From NCBI RefSeq assembly GCF_965223285.1, contig NZ_OZ244997.1, positions 1,302,001 to 1,366,000 on the forward strand: a DNA stretch of 64,000 bases, given 5' to 3'. Origin of the DNA: Leptofilum sp965223285. Lineage in GTDB: Bacteria > Chloroflexota > Anaerolineae > Promineifilales > Promineifilaceae. The translations under genes were made by a program, and so were the position numbers. Positions 42,261-52,347 of the stretch are shown piece after piece. The notes under the pieces are model-generated. The model saw only the letters and a list, made by a program, of their open reading frames with translations. It searched no databases and had not been told where the DNA came from. How positions within the stretch are numbered: position 1 is the stretch's first letter; the number at the start of each line of letters is the position of its first letter.

Positions 42261-43412
42261 CTACTCCTGGATAGTTGTCAATTTCTCCAGGTCTGCTTCA
42301 ACGAATTTGTCAGAAACAACTTGTTTTATACTCAAACCCAACTGTCGTTGATCTTTGTCCACGCGAATAATGCGGATTGTGACCGTCTGGGACGGTTGTA
42401 CTACATCTCGCGGATGATTCACGTGATTCTCAGATAATTCTGAGATATGGATTAGGCCTTCCAATGCATAATCATCATCTAGTCGCGCAAATGCCCCATA
42501 CTTTGTAATTTTTGTAATGGTTGCTTCTAGCAGTTGCCCAACGGAGTAATATTCATCAATGATGGTCCAGGGATCAGGCTCCATTCGCTTCAGGCTGAGT
42601 GCCAACCGTTCACGATCTTGATCAATGTTAAGGACGTAAACCTCAACTTCATCCCCAACTTCCAAAATGTCAGCCGGTGCATTAACGCGCTTCCAGCTTA
42701 ATTCTGATAGATGTACAAGGCCTTCAACGCCGCCAACGTCGATAAATGCCCCGAAGTCAGCCAAGTTGATAACGCGGCCCTTCAAAACATCACCTTCGTT
42801 GAGCTTGCCTAAAATTTCAGCACGTTTGGCTTGGCGGGCCTCTTTTTCAGCAGCTCTTTCGGATAATATTAAACGGCCTCTCTTACGATCCACCTCAATG
42901 ACTTTGGTTTGGATCATGCTGTTGGTAAGTTTGCCATTTTGTTTGTCGCCATCATTGCGGCGGCGGCTAATCTGGGAATTAGGCACAAAGCCACGCAGTT
43001 GACCTAATTTTACCAACAGGCCACCTTTGTTTTGGCCAATGACTTTGCCCTCATAAACATCCTGGGATGACATCAGCTCTTCGGCTTTGTTCCAATCCAG
43101 TTCTTCTGCAGCTTTTGCATAAGAGACGATTACGTTGCCATGCTGGTCTTCTGTATTGACGATGTATACTGATACCTCATTACCAACAGCCAGCAATTCG
43201 CGGGTTTCTTCATCCATTTGCTGTAATTCGGAACCGGCAATGACACCTTCTGACTTCGCCCCAATATCGATCAAGATTGCATTATTTCGATGCTCAATTA
43301 CCCATCCTTGCCGTGTTTCGCCAGTTGTGGGTAAGTTTAATTCCTCGGCCAAAAGGAATTCCATTGGGTGGCTTTGTTCGCCCCCTCCTAAATTTGCTAC
43401 ATTGTCACTCAA
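42261..43412 (-). CDS. rpsA: S1-domain RNA-binding protein (RpsA-like)
   Basis: 383 residues. Four S1 OB-folds in order: about 32-100 (RQGWVIEHRNNAILIDIGAKSEG), 115-185 (YEGKVIGQNKGGLLVKLGQLRGFVP), 205-275 (LKGRVINLADFGAFIDVGGVEGLVHLSEL) and 290-365 (LEATITKITKYGAFARLDDDYALEGLIHISEL). Short RpsA proteins with four domains are common outside proteobacteria. It probably helps mRNA loading on the 30S subunit. It is transcribed from its own promoter. Confidence 0.88.
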   Translation of the reverse strand: MSDNVANLGGGEQSHPMEFLLAEELNLPTTGETRQGWVIEHRNNAILIDIGAKSEGVIAGSELQQMDEETRELLAVGNEVSVYIVNTEDQHGNVIVSYAKAAEELDWNKAEELMSSQDVYEGKVIGQNKGGLLVKLGQLRGFVPNSQISRRRNDGDKQNGKLTNSMIQTKVIEVDRKRGRLILSERAAEKEARQAKRAEILGKLNEGDVLKGRVINLADFGAFIDVGGVEGLVHLSELSWKRVNAPADILEVGDEVEVYVLNIDQDRERLALSLKRMEPDPWTIIDEYYSVGQLLEATITKITKYGAFARLDDDYALEGLIHISELSENHVNHPRDVVQPSQTVTIRIIRVDKDQRQLGLSIKQVVSDKFVEADLEKLTTIQE

Positions 43413-43458
43413 AACTCTTCGTCCTCACTTTCAATTTACCACTAGGGCATTTTCCCCG

Positions 43459-43486
43459 ATTATACTGAGTTTAATGTTGCTGGCAA
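43459..43486 (-). promoter_or_regulatory. Promoter of the S1-domain gene
   Basis: Minus strand TTGCCA (43481-43486), a 16-nt spacer and TATAAT (43459-43464), 47 nt upstream of the start codon. Confidence 0.7.
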
Positions 43487-43613
43487 TATAACATTACTCC
43501 TGTTAATGATGTTCATATGGTATCTATTGGGTTATTGACGTCCAGGTAGCTAACGGCCGTTTCTACACAGCTATCCCTTGCCAAATGAGTATTCACCTGA
43601 CCCGCTTTACGAT

Positions 43614-46496
43614 ATGATTACGGGAATGAACCTGTTCTTGCAGCGGCAGCGGCCGTTCTTTTCTCGCCAAACCATGGTGCTTGCGCTTTTGATATTTTTG
43701 GCCGCACTATTGCCTCGGTTATTGGCTTTAGGCAGCTACATCACGCCAGACGAGCTTAATTGGGTGCATCGGTCGGTATTGTTTCATCAGGCGTTAGGGC
43801 AAAGTGAGTGGGAGGCAACATTAACAACGGGGCATCCTGGTGTGTTAACGACCTGGCTGGGTGCTTTGGGGCTTCAAGTGCAGCTTTGGCTACGGCCGTC
43901 TGACCTGGCTGCATACGAGTGGATTACCCACCTCGCCTGGCTGTCACCGGAAAATACGGCCGCATTCCCTAAGCTGGCTACTTTTTTGAGCGCGGGGCGG
44001 ATGGCTATGGCGGCGGCCAACAGTTTAGGGTTGGTTGCCGTTTTTTGGCTGACGCAGCGATTGGTGGGCGATTGGGCTGCGTTGGCGACCATTGGGTTGC
44101 TGGCACTTGATCCATTTGTAGCGGGCTTGTCTGGCTTGCTGCATGTCGATGGTTTGATGACCACATTCAGTACAATTTCTCTGCTGGCGTTGGCGCAACT
44201 GTTCACAAATGTGAAGAAATTTGATTGGCGCATGACGGCCGTTTCTGGCGCGACGGCGGGCTGTGCCATTTTGGCAAAATCAACCGGGCTGACGCTGCTG
44301 CCGTTTGTAGGGTTGTCGTTTAGTGTAGGCTTGCTGGTCTGGTGGAGCCAATGGCGCAAGTTGGTATTGCTGGGGCTGGTTTGGTTATTGGCGATGGTGC
44401 TTGCTCAATTTGTACTGCTGCCTGCCTTGTGGAGCGACCCAGTTGGCAGTTACCAAACAATCATTGGCACAATTTTGCATGAGACGGAGGAGGTGCTGCC
44501 GCCAACCTTTTTTATGGGCAGCGTGCACCAGGCGCATGGGCCTGCTTTCTACCCGATGGCGCTACTCTTTCGGCTGAATCCACTGGTTTTGCTGGGTTTG
44601 CTGCTGGGAGGTTGGTTTGGTTGGCAGTACCGAGCCAACAAGTGGTGGCAACGGCCGCACACTATTTTGGCAATCTCCTGGCCCATCTTTTTCATTCTCA
44701 TGCTCAGTTTAGCAACTAAAAAGTATGATCGTTACTTATTGCCAGCATTGCCAATGCTCTTTTTGCTGGGGGCTGTTGGCTGGAATCAGCTGCTGCAAAA
44801 ACGGCCGTCTTGGGCGAAGCCTTTCATGATTGGTGGGGCGTTGGTGGCATTGGTTTATGTGGGAACGGCCGTTCCCTACCTGCTCAATGCTTACAATCCG
44901 CTTGTTGGTGGGCAATTCATGGCAAAATATGTCATGCCCTTGGGCTGGGGTGAGGGGGTGAGTGCCGCCGCGCAATGGCTGGCGGAACAACCTGGGGCAG
45001 CAGAGAAAACGGCCGTAGCAGGCATCGGTCCTGCCTTTGCTCCCTATTTTCCAGGTAAGACGATTTTGCGTGACGGCGATAATTGGCAATCGGCCGATTA
45101 CGTGGTGGAAACATTGACAGGATATCAAGATGCTCAGTTTGGTCCGCAACATCTTCGTTCTGGTCAAACGCTGCTCCACACCGTTCGCTACGATGGGCAG
45201 GCGCAGGCGCGGGTTTTTCGTGTAGACAATCCGGTTGAGCCAGAAATTGACTGGCAGGCGCAAAATAGTCAGTTTGGTGGGCAGATTATGTTACTGGCGG
45301 CGGGAACGGCCGTTCAGGATGACCAGCTGGATGTTTTTTTGCAGTGGCAGTTGGTGCAGCCAACGGACGGCCGTTTCAACGTACAGGTGCGTTTACTCGA
45401 TGAAAACGACCAGTTGTGGTCCCAAATGGAAATGCCGCTGCTGAACGAAGTTTATTTTTACCCGGAGCATTGGCAGTTGGATGAGCAGCCAGTTTGGCGG
45501 TACCCGCTTGCGCTGCCATTGGGTTTGCCACCGGCTCAATATCGTGTGGAGATGACTCTTTTTTCAGATGAAAGTGGGGCACAGCTGCCGGTGGTGGAGG
45601 CAGACGGCCGTTTTGCTGGAGTCGTACAAACCGTTGCAGAACTGAATTTAGCTCCGCTACCGCTCTTCCAAACTGAGATGTTGGCACTGGAAGCAGAGCC
45701 GCAGCCGCTACTGGCGCGCAATTTGTTCTTTTTGGGGCAGCGCAATTTGCCGGAAAGCGTGCTGACTGCGGGCCAATTCTCAGTGGATTTGTTTTGGCAA
45801 GGGATGGCCGATCTGCCTGCCAATCTTCAGCTTCAATTCTGGGCCAATGATTTACCGATTACAATGCTTCCCTTGAGTCGCTTTGAAACTGGCTCGTGGC
45901 AGGCCGGGCAGGTCATTCACGAAAAATATCGTGTGGCGTTTCCGGCAGAATTTGCGGCGGGAGCATACGATTTGCGTGTCGAGATTGTGGCTGAAAACGG
46001 CCGTTCCCTTTCAGCTCCCATCAATTTAGGCCCAATTAATGTGGTGTCACCCGACCGCCTATTCAGCTTACCTGATGAGATTGGCCAACCCATTTTGCTG
46101 CGCTTTGGCGATTTGGTTAACCTGCATGGGTATGATTTGCAGACCGGAACGGCCGTACCCGGTGATCACGTTCAACTAACCCTCTACTGGCGGGCGGATC
46201 GCCAGCCAGACGAAATTTTCTCCACCTTTGTACATTTGGTGGGGCCAGACGGGCAGATTGTCGTGCAGGGGGATCAATGGCCGGGTGGCTTGCCCAGCAA
46301 CACCTGGGCTGCCGGGCAGGTGATCATCGACGAATATGCCATCCAATTGCCAGAAGATGCGCCGCTGGGTCGCTACCAAATTGTGCTGGGGCTGTACCCG
46401 CCAGCCAACGGCCTGCGCCTGCCCATCGCGGCGGAGGACGGCACGACGCTGCCCGGTGACCAATTTGTACTGCCGCTGGAAGTGGTGGGTCGATGA
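43614..46496 (+). CDS. GT39-like membrane glycosyltransferase with multiple C-terminal beta-sandwich domains
   Basis: 960 residues from ATG 43614; ATG 43626 is equally possible. The N-terminal half has about ten membrane helices with the first-loop acidic motif (YITPDELNWVHRS) of dolichyl-phosphate-mannose-type enzymes. The C-terminal half holds several related sandwich modules ending in motifs like PGDHVQLTLYWRAD and GRYQIVLGLYPPANG, which recur in the 21897 and 46493 genes. Expected role: transfer of a sugar from a polyprenyl carrier to a surface polymer. Its stop overlaps the next gene's start (ATGA), so both are cotranslated. Confidence 0.72.
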   Translation: MITGMNLFLQRQRPFFSRQTMVLALLIFLAALLPRLLALGSYITPDELNWVHRSVLFHQALGQSEWEATLTTGHPGVLTTWLGALGLQVQLWLRPSDLAAYEWITHLAWLSPENTAAFPKLATFLSAGRMAMAAANSLGLVAVFWLTQRLVGDWAALATIGLLALDPFVAGLSGLLHVDGLMTTFSTISLLALAQLFTNVKKFDWRMTAVSGATAGCAILAKSTGLTLLPFVGLSFSVGLLVWWSQWRKLVLLGLVWLLAMVLAQFVLLPALWSDPVGSYQTIIGTILHETEEVLPPTFFMGSVHQAHGPAFYPMALLFRLNPLVLLGLLLGGWFGWQYRANKWWQRPHTILAISWPIFFILMLSLATKKYDRYLLPALPMLFLLGAVGWNQLLQKRPSWAKPFMIGGALVALVYVGTAVPYLLNAYNPLVGGQFMAKYVMPLGWGEGVSAAAQWLAEQPGAAEKTAVAGIGPAFAPYFPGKTILRDGDNWQSADYVVETLTGYQDAQFGPQHLRSGQTLLHTVRYDGQAQARVFRVDNPVEPEIDWQAQNSQFGGQIMLLAAGTAVQDDQLDVFLQWQLVQPTDGRFNVQVRLLDENDQLWSQMEMPLLNEVYFYPEHWQLDEQPVWRYPLALPLGLPPAQYRVEMTLFSDESGAQLPVVEADGRFAGVVQTVAELNLAPLPLFQTEMLALEAEPQPLLARNLFFLGQRNLPESVLTAGQFSVDLFWQGMADLPANLQLQFWANDLPITMLPLSRFETGSWQAGQVIHEKYRVAFPAEFAAGAYDLRVEIVAENGRSLSAPINLGPINVVSPDRLFSLPDEIGQPILLRFGDLVNLHGYDLQTGTAVPGDHVQLTLYWRADRQPDEIFSTFVHLVGPDGQIVVQGDQWPGGLPSNTWAAGQVIIDEYAIQLPEDAPLGRYQIVLGLYPPANGLRLPIAAEDGTTLPGDQFVLPLEVVGR

Positions 46497-49228
46497 GTAA
46501 GCTGCAACGGTTGCTTTTACTGCTGTTGATCTTGTTGCCAGCTTTTTGGCTGCGCCTATTTTTGCTGGATGGCCAGAGTTTGTGGTGGGATGAGGGGATC
46601 AGCTTGCATCTGGCGACGTCCAGCTTTGCTGAAATTGCGGCCAATCGGGCGGCCAACATTCACCCGCCGCTTTACTTTTTTTTGCTAAAAATTTGGGTGT
46701 CGCTCACGGGCACGACACCATTTGCGGCGCGATTCTTCTCTGTGCTGGCTAGCTTTTTGCAGGTGGTGCTGTTGTACGGGGTGCTGCGAGATTGGTTTGG
46801 GCGGCGAACGGCCGTTATTGGCATGGTGCTAACGGCCGTATGGTCACTCTCCGTGGTGTACGGGCAGGAGGTACGCGTTTACGCTTTTTTGCCTCTGACC
46901 TACCTGCTAATTTTGCTGCTGGCTCACCGCGTCGCCTGGGAACAACCCACGCGCCGTACCTGGCTGGCGTTGGGTTTTGCTGAATGGCTGGCGTTGCATC
47001 TACACTACAATTCGCTCTTTCTGCTTATTTTTGTGAATGGCTGGTTGCTGCTCATCTTTTGGCAGAAGCCGCGCTTTTGGGAGTGGTTCAAGGTGCAGCT
47101 AGGGGTGGGATTGGCAAGTTTGCCGTGGGTAACGGCCGTTCTCCTCAATCGTCTCGGTGGAGAGGCAACCAGCAACCTGGGCAACATCTCGGATCAGCCG
47201 CCCGCCTGGGATTTTGTGCTGCCGCAGGTGTGGGGCTTTCACCTCACTGGCTTGGTGAATGTGCTGGCAGAGCCAAGCGTTCAGCTAGCCGCCATTGGCC
47301 TGATTGTGCTGATCCCGCTGCTGCTGGTGTGGGTTTGGCTACAGCGACAAAATCGGTGGGGGGTGTGGCTGGGTGCGGTTTGGCTGCTGCCGCTCTTTTT
47401 CGGTTTTTCGCTTTGGCTGCTGCGCTCATTTTCCCATCCACGCTACATTTCTATGTTTGCCTACGGTTTTTTGCTGCTGCTGGCCTATTTGCTTACGCCT
47501 CGCCTGGATGCGCGCACGCTGCCGGCCTTTTTGGCGAATGGGATGCGTTTGGTAACGGCCGTTCTTTTCTTCTGGGTCATAGGCTGGGGCTTGCAGCATT
47601 ACTTTTTTGATCCCGCCTTTGCCAAAGACGACATGCGCCAAATCGGTGCCATTTTGGAGGCTGAAGCCGAGCCATCTGACCTGATTTTGGTGCCGCTAAC
47701 CGATTGGAGCCTGCCGTTTGTGTACGAGGGCGGCACGCCAGTTCAGATGGCCAATGCCTTCCACCAGGAACAATCTTGGCGGGATTTGGCTGCCTGGACA
47801 GCTGACACAGCGCAGGTTTTTACAGTTGATTATGCCGATAATTTTTACGATTGGCAGGGGATGGTGCCCTTTGCTTTGGAAAGTGCAGGCAATTTGGTGC
47901 AGCGATGGCGGGTGGACGATTTAACATTGAGCCAGTATCGGCTGGATCGCCCCGTCACTGAACCGGAACTGCTGCCACAGGACGGCCGTTTTGGCGATAT
48001 TGCCTTTTTGGGAAGCTGGGTCGTTCCCACCGCCACCGCAGACGACGGGGTGACAGTGGCTCTGCAATGGCAGCTACTGGCCTCTGTGACTCACAACTAT
48101 TCAATTGTGCTGGACGTGACGGACGGTACAGGTCTGGAACTGGGTGAGCGAGATGATCAGTTAGTATCGCCAAACGGTCGTGCTACCAACCGTTGGGACG
48201 TAGGCGAAATTGTGACCACCTACCATTTTGTGCCGTTTAAGCGCGGCACGCCACCGTTGACCTATGACGTGAACCTGCGTGTTTACATTGTGCAGGGGGA
48301 GGTGCAAACGTTGGACTTCATCGACAGCTTGGGGGCACCGCAGGGACAAAATGTACTGTTGGGGCAGGTGCAGGTGGAACGGCCGTTGCCAAACCAATCA
48401 CACGTTTATGGCGCAGAGCATCCGTACCTGCCGCTGCCAGAGCCACATCAGCTAGCAGATGGCTTGCAGCTAACCCATGTTTTGCTAAGCAATTCAATTT
48501 TGCGCCCTGGGCAAAGTCTGGAAATGGAGCTGGGTTGGCAAAGTAGCCAGTTTTTGCCCAATTTGCGACCAAATTTTGTGTTGATGCAGGATGGTCAGCC
48601 GCTGGTGCAGGATGGTAACGCGCCCGCCCAAGGGCAATATCCCACTAATTTGTGGCAACCGGATGAGTTTGTTTGGGAACAGCGTTTGTTGATTGTGCCG
48701 CCAACGGCCGTTTCTGGCGAAGCAACTCTTTTTGTGGAATTGGGCGATGCCAGCTTTGTTCTCGGCGAAGTAGAAATTATTGTGGATGAGAGGTCGTTTG
48801 TGCCACCGACGCCGCAAGTGCCGCTCGATGTGACTTTTGGCGATGTAGCCCGGCTGGTGGGGGTTGATCCGCCTGCGGCACAGGTGCCTGCGGGTCAGCC
48901 GATCCCGCTGACGCTGTATTGGCAGGCACTAGGTACGGGGGAACCGGTGAGCTATATGGTGTTTGCTCAACTTTTGGCGGTGGAAGACGGCCGTCTCGTT
49001 GCCCAACACGATGCCGCCCCCGACAACGGCTTCCGCCCCACCACCGGCTGGGTTGAGGGGGAATACATCGAAGATGCCCACCAACTGCGCTGGCATGAAA
49101 TGAGCTTCACGGGCGAGGGGCAACTCATCGTGGGTTTGTATGATCCAGCTACAGGTGAACGACTAACGCTGCCAGACGGCCGTGATGCGTTCCTGCTTCC
49201 CGAACCGCTAACTGTTGTTGGTGAATGA
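46493..49228 (+). CDS. GT39-like membrane glycosyltransferase with C-terminal beta-sandwich domains
   Basis: 911 residues, coupled by a 4-nt overlap. The first loop has the family signature WWDEGISLH, followed by the NIHPPLYFFLLKIW helix, and about ten to twelve helices in all. The last about 400 residues are a series of beta-sandwich modules (VPAGQPIPLTLYWQ, EGQLIVGLYDPATGERL) that may bind the acceptor polymer. It shares its architecture with the gene before it and probably acts in the same pathway. Confidence 0.75.
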   Translation: MSKLQRLLLLLLILLPAFWLRLFLLDGQSLWWDEGISLHLATSSFAEIAANRAANIHPPLYFFLLKIWVSLTGTTPFAARFFSVLASFLQVVLLYGVLRDWFGRRTAVIGMVLTAVWSLSVVYGQEVRVYAFLPLTYLLILLLAHRVAWEQPTRRTWLALGFAEWLALHLHYNSLFLLIFVNGWLLLIFWQKPRFWEWFKVQLGVGLASLPWVTAVLLNRLGGEATSNLGNISDQPPAWDFVLPQVWGFHLTGLVNVLAEPSVQLAAIGLIVLIPLLLVWVWLQRQNRWGVWLGAVWLLPLFFGFSLWLLRSFSHPRYISMFAYGFLLLLAYLLTPRLDARTLPAFLANGMRLVTAVLFFWVIGWGLQHYFFDPAFAKDDMRQIGAILEAEAEPSDLILVPLTDWSLPFVYEGGTPVQMANAFHQEQSWRDLAAWTADTAQVFTVDYADNFYDWQGMVPFALESAGNLVQRWRVDDLTLSQYRLDRPVTEPELLPQDGRFGDIAFLGSWVVPTATADDGVTVALQWQLLASVTHNYSIVLDVTDGTGLELGERDDQLVSPNGRATNRWDVGEIVTTYHFVPFKRGTPPLTYDVNLRVYIVQGEVQTLDFIDSLGAPQGQNVLLGQVQVERPLPNQSHVYGAEHPYLPLPEPHQLADGLQLTHVLLSNSILRPGQSLEMELGWQSSQFLPNLRPNFVLMQDGQPLVQDGNAPAQGQYPTNLWQPDEFVWEQRLLIVPPTAVSGEATLFVELGDASFVLGEVEIIVDERSFVPPTPQVPLDVTFGDVARLVGVDPPAAQVPAGQPIPLTLYWQALGTGEPVSYMVFAQLLAVEDGRLVAQHDAAPDNGFRPTTGWVEGEYIEDAHQLRWHEMSFTGEGQLIVGLYDPATGERLTLPDGRDAFLLPEPLTVVGE

Positions 49229-49233
49229 AATGC

Positions 49234-49266
49234 AGTTGACAGTCACCCTGAAGGTGACTGTCAACT
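49234..49266. terminator. Hairpin between converging genes
   Basis: A perfect 14-bp inverted repeat (49234-49247 with 49253-49266, loop CTGAA). No T run follows, so it may be a bidirectional weak terminator or a stabilising 3' hairpin. Confidence 0.6.
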
Positions 49267-49276
49267 CAGGTGATTG

Positions 49277-51172
49277 TTAGAACAAGCCTACTACTTTTCC
49301 GGTTTCCAAATCGAGATCAACGTCGTAGAAAGACGGCCGTGTGGGCAAACCAGGCATCGTGCTCATCGTGCCGACGAGTGGGTAAAGGAAGCCCGCACCC
49401 ACGCTGGCCCGAATCTCACGAATCGGCAGCGTAAAGCCAGATGGCCGACCTTTTAGCACCGGATCATGGCTCAAGCTAAGATGGGTTTTGGCCATACACA
49501 TTGGCAATTTATCAAAGCCCAATCGGTTGTAATCTGCAATCTGCTCTTCAGCCTTCTCTGAATATTCCACACCATCTGCGCCATAAATCTGTTTGGCGAT
49601 TGTTTCGATTTTTTCCTTGATGGTAGCATCCATGTCGTAGAGGAACTTGAAGTTGCTTGGTTTTTCACAGGCGGCCATCACAGCTTTGCCCAATTCTACG
49701 GAGCCTTTGCCACCTTCTGCCCAATGGTTGGACATGACGGCATCTTCGGCACCAGCTTCCAGGGCAATTTTGCGAACCAGAGCAACTTCGTTGTCGGTAT
49801 CATCTTTGAAGCGATTGACGGCAACGACAACGGGAATGCCAAAGCGGAGCGCATTTTCGATGTGGGCCACCATGTTCACACACCCTTTTTCCAGAAGCTC
49901 CAGGTTTTCTTCGGTGTAGGTGGGGTCTAACGGCCGTCCCGCCACCACTTTAGGGCCACCACCATGCATCTTCAGAGCGCGAATTGTGGCCACCAAAACA
50001 ACGGCGTTGGGAATTAGCCCACTGTAGCGACATTTGATGTTGAAGAACTTCTCCATACCAATGTCTGCGCCAAAGCCGGATTCTGTGAGGACATACCCAT
50101 CAGGTCCAACCAGCTTGAGCGCAATTTGGTCAGCGACGATGGAGCTGTTGCCGTGGGCGATGTTGGCAAACGGCCCGGCGTGAATCAGCGCAGGCGTGCC
50201 TTCCAAAGTTTGCATCAAGGTTGGCATGATGGCGTCCTTCATGAGCACAGTGAGCGCACCACCCACGCCCAAATCATCAGCGGTAATGGCATCGCCGGCC
50301 TTGCTTTGGCCGATGACCATATTGCCCAACCGCTCGCGCATGTCGGCCAGGTCAGTGGTCAGTGCCAAAATGGCCATGATTTCGCTGGCAACGGTAATAT
50401 CATAGCCGGTTTCTCGCTCGAACTTCTCGGCCGGACCGCGACCAATGGTAATGCCGCGCAGGAAGCGGTCATTGGTGTCTACCACCCGCCGCCAGGTGAT
50501 GGTTTCCATATCAATGTCTAGGCGCACGAATTTGCTGATTTCTTCTTCCGTTAGCGCATTCGGGTCATTTTTGTTGATGCCCAGCTTTTTGAGTCGTTTG
50601 ATCTGCACCGGGGCAATTTTGCGGCTGCCGTCTTTTTGTTTAGGACAGAGCGCATTGAAGAGCCGCATGTCATCTTGATACGACTCATGGTGCATCCGCA
50701 CGTCAATAGCGGCGGCCAGCAGGTTATTGGCGGCGGTGATGGCATGAATGTCGCCCGTCAGGTGCAGGTTGAAATCTTCCATGGGGATGATTTGGCTGTA
50801 GCCACCCCCGGCCGCGCCCCCCTTGATGCCAAAGGTGGGTCCCTGGCTGGGCTGGCGGATGCAGGTGAATACTTTTTGGCCTAGATGGGCACCCAGTGCC
50901 TGGCTAAGGCCAACGGTGGTGGTGGTCTTGCCCTCCCCGAGTGGGGTTGGTGTAATGGCAGTTACGTCGATATATTTGCCGTTGGGGCGGTCAGCCAGCC
51001 GATCTCGCACGGAGAGCTTGACTTTGGCTTTATCAACGCCGTAAGGCACAAGCTCTTCGGGCAGCAGGCCTACTTCTTGAGCAATTTGGCTGATGGGTAG
51101 CGGGGTGGCTTCCTGGGCAATTTCAATGTCGCTGGGAACGGCCGTTTTCAAATTTTGTAACTTATGGGGCAT
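49277..51172 (-). CDS. fhs: Formate-tetrahydrofolate ligase
   Basis: 631 residues from ATG 51172, behind AAGGAG. P-loop TPTPLGEGKTTTTVGLSQAL, then the family blocks RQPSQGPTFGIKGGAAGGGYSQ, LTGDIHAITAANNL, GFGADIGMEKFFNIKC and VVAVNRFKDDTDNE. The enzyme makes 10-formyl-THF from formate, ATP and THF. The length is slightly above the usual 555-560 because of a longer N-terminus and an insert near residues 150-190. Together with the downstream genes it links formate/C1 units to methyl-THF and corrinoid chemistry. Confidence 0.93.
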   Translation of the reverse strand: MPHKLQNLKTAVPSDIEIAQEATPLPISQIAQEVGLLPEELVPYGVDKAKVKLSVRDRLADRPNGKYIDVTAITPTPLGEGKTTTTVGLSQALGAHLGQKVFTCIRQPSQGPTFGIKGGAAGGGYSQIIPMEDFNLHLTGDIHAITAANNLLAAAIDVRMHHESYQDDMRLFNALCPKQKDGSRKIAPVQIKRLKKLGINKNDPNALTEEEISKFVRLDIDMETITWRRVVDTNDRFLRGITIGRGPAEKFERETGYDITVASEIMAILALTTDLADMRERLGNMVIGQSKAGDAITADDLGVGGALTVLMKDAIMPTLMQTLEGTPALIHAGPFANIAHGNSSIVADQIALKLVGPDGYVLTESGFGADIGMEKFFNIKCRYSGLIPNAVVLVATIRALKMHGGGPKVVAGRPLDPTYTEENLELLEKGCVNMVAHIENALRFGIPVVVAVNRFKDDTDNEVALVRKIALEAGAEDAVMSNHWAEGGKGSVELGKAVMAACEKPSNFKFLYDMDATIKEKIETIAKQIYGADGVEYSEKAEEQIADYNRLGFDKLPMCMAKTHLSLSHDPVLKGRPSGFTLPIREIRASVGAGFLYPLVGTMSTMPGLPTRPSFYDVDLDLETGKVVGLF

Positions 51173-51202
51173 AGCGGTTTTCTCCTTAAAATTGTTGGTC
51201 AA

Positions 51203-51394
51203 TTTTATTGCATTTTAAAAATTATTACAGGCAACGAATTTTGGTAAGAGCAGACCCCCGTGTCTGCCCTAATTTGGGCGCATATAGAGGTACGCTCCTA
51301 CCGTTGATTTTTCACCATTAATCAAATTACCCTACGATAACGGGTCATATTGTCGGGAAGATTGGCAGATGCAGCAAGTAACAAACGTCACTTC
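51203..51394. other. Intergenic region between fhs and the methyltransferase gene
   Basis: No gene seen. It holds a GC-rich inverted motif (GCAGACCCCCGTGTCTGC, about 51251-51268) and an AT-rich stretch. A fhs promoter may lie here, but no clear box pair could be assigned. Confidence 0.4.
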
Positions 51395-52303
51395 TTAGCC
51401 AGCGTCTCGGCGGCGACGGCGGCGTTCACGACGCGGCCGTTCTTCTTTGGTGCTGGCTTTCATTTGGGGGCGATTGGCCTGAATCCAGGCCATGCAGTTT
51501 TCATCATTGCCCATCATCACGTCGGCTACCATGATACCTTGCTTAATTTCATGCTCAATGGGGTTGGTAATGGCAGACGTCATGCCGTGGGAAATGGCCA
51601 TTGCCAAAAAGTGGGCATTGAGCGGCGGGCGATTGGGTAAGCCAAACGAAACGTTGCTGGCACCGCAGCAGGTGTTTACTTTTAGCTCAGTGAGGCAGCG
51701 GTGGACGATTTGGAATACTTGCCGACCGGCATAGCGCACTGCGCCAATGGGCATTACCAGCGGATCAATGATGACGTCTTCGCGGGGGATACCGTGATCC
51801 ATGGCCCGTTCCACAATCTTCTTGGCCACAGCAAAGCGTACATCCGGGTCTTCGGAAATGCCTGTTTCATCATTAGAAATGCCAATAACGGCCGCACCAT
51901 GTTTTTTCACCAGCGGCAAGACAGCCTCCAGCCGTTCTTCCTCGCCCGTGACGGAGTTGACCAGCGGTTTGCCTTCGTACGCCTCTAGTCCACGCTCTAA
52001 GGCGGCTACAATCGACGAGTCGATGGAAATTGGCACGTCTGTTACGGACTGCACAATTTGGATTGCTTTGGCCAGGATGGCTGGCTCGTCAGCCAGCGGG
52101 ATGCCTGCGTTCACGTCTAGCATGTGGGCACCTGCTTCTACTTGGGCCACCGCGTCTTTGATGACCCGATCGTAATTGTCCGCTGCCATTTCACGGGCCA
52201 GCAGCTTGCGCCCAGTGGGGTTGATGCGCTCACCGATGATGGTAAACGGCCGTTCCGGCCCAATAATAACTGTTTTAGTTTTTGAACTTAGTATGGTTTC
52301 CAT
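51395..52303 (-). CDS. Methyltetrahydrofolate:corrinoid methyltransferase (AcsE/MtrH-like)
   Basis: 302 residues. Pterin-binding TIM barrel: FTIIGERINPTGR, AGAHMLDVNAG, PISIDSS, NSVTGEEERLEAVLPLVKKHGAAVIG and the Asn/Gly loop near NTCCGASNVSFGLPNR. It moves a methyl group between methyl-THF and a corrinoid protein, encoded upstream. The C-terminal 20 residues (RPRRERRRRRRDAG) are strikingly polybasic, which is not part of the usual family. No acetyl-CoA synthase or CO dehydrogenase gene is in the window. Confidence 0.85.
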   Translation of the reverse strand: METILSSKTKTVIIGPERPFTIIGERINPTGRKLLAREMAADNYDRVIKDAVAQVEAGAHMLDVNAGIPLADEPAILAKAIQIVQSVTDVPISIDSSIVAALERGLEAYEGKPLVNSVTGEEERLEAVLPLVKKHGAAVIGISNDETGISEDPDVRFAVAKKIVERAMDHGIPREDVIIDPLVMPIGAVRYAGRQVFQIVHRCLTELKVNTCCGASNVSFGLPNRPPLNAHFLAMAISHGMTSAITNPIEHEIKQGIMVADVMMGNDENCMAWIQANRPQMKASTKEERPRRERRRRRRDAG

Positions 52304-52347
52304 TGTTTTGTTCCCGATTTTAGGGTAAGTGGGCAGTCAATACTGAC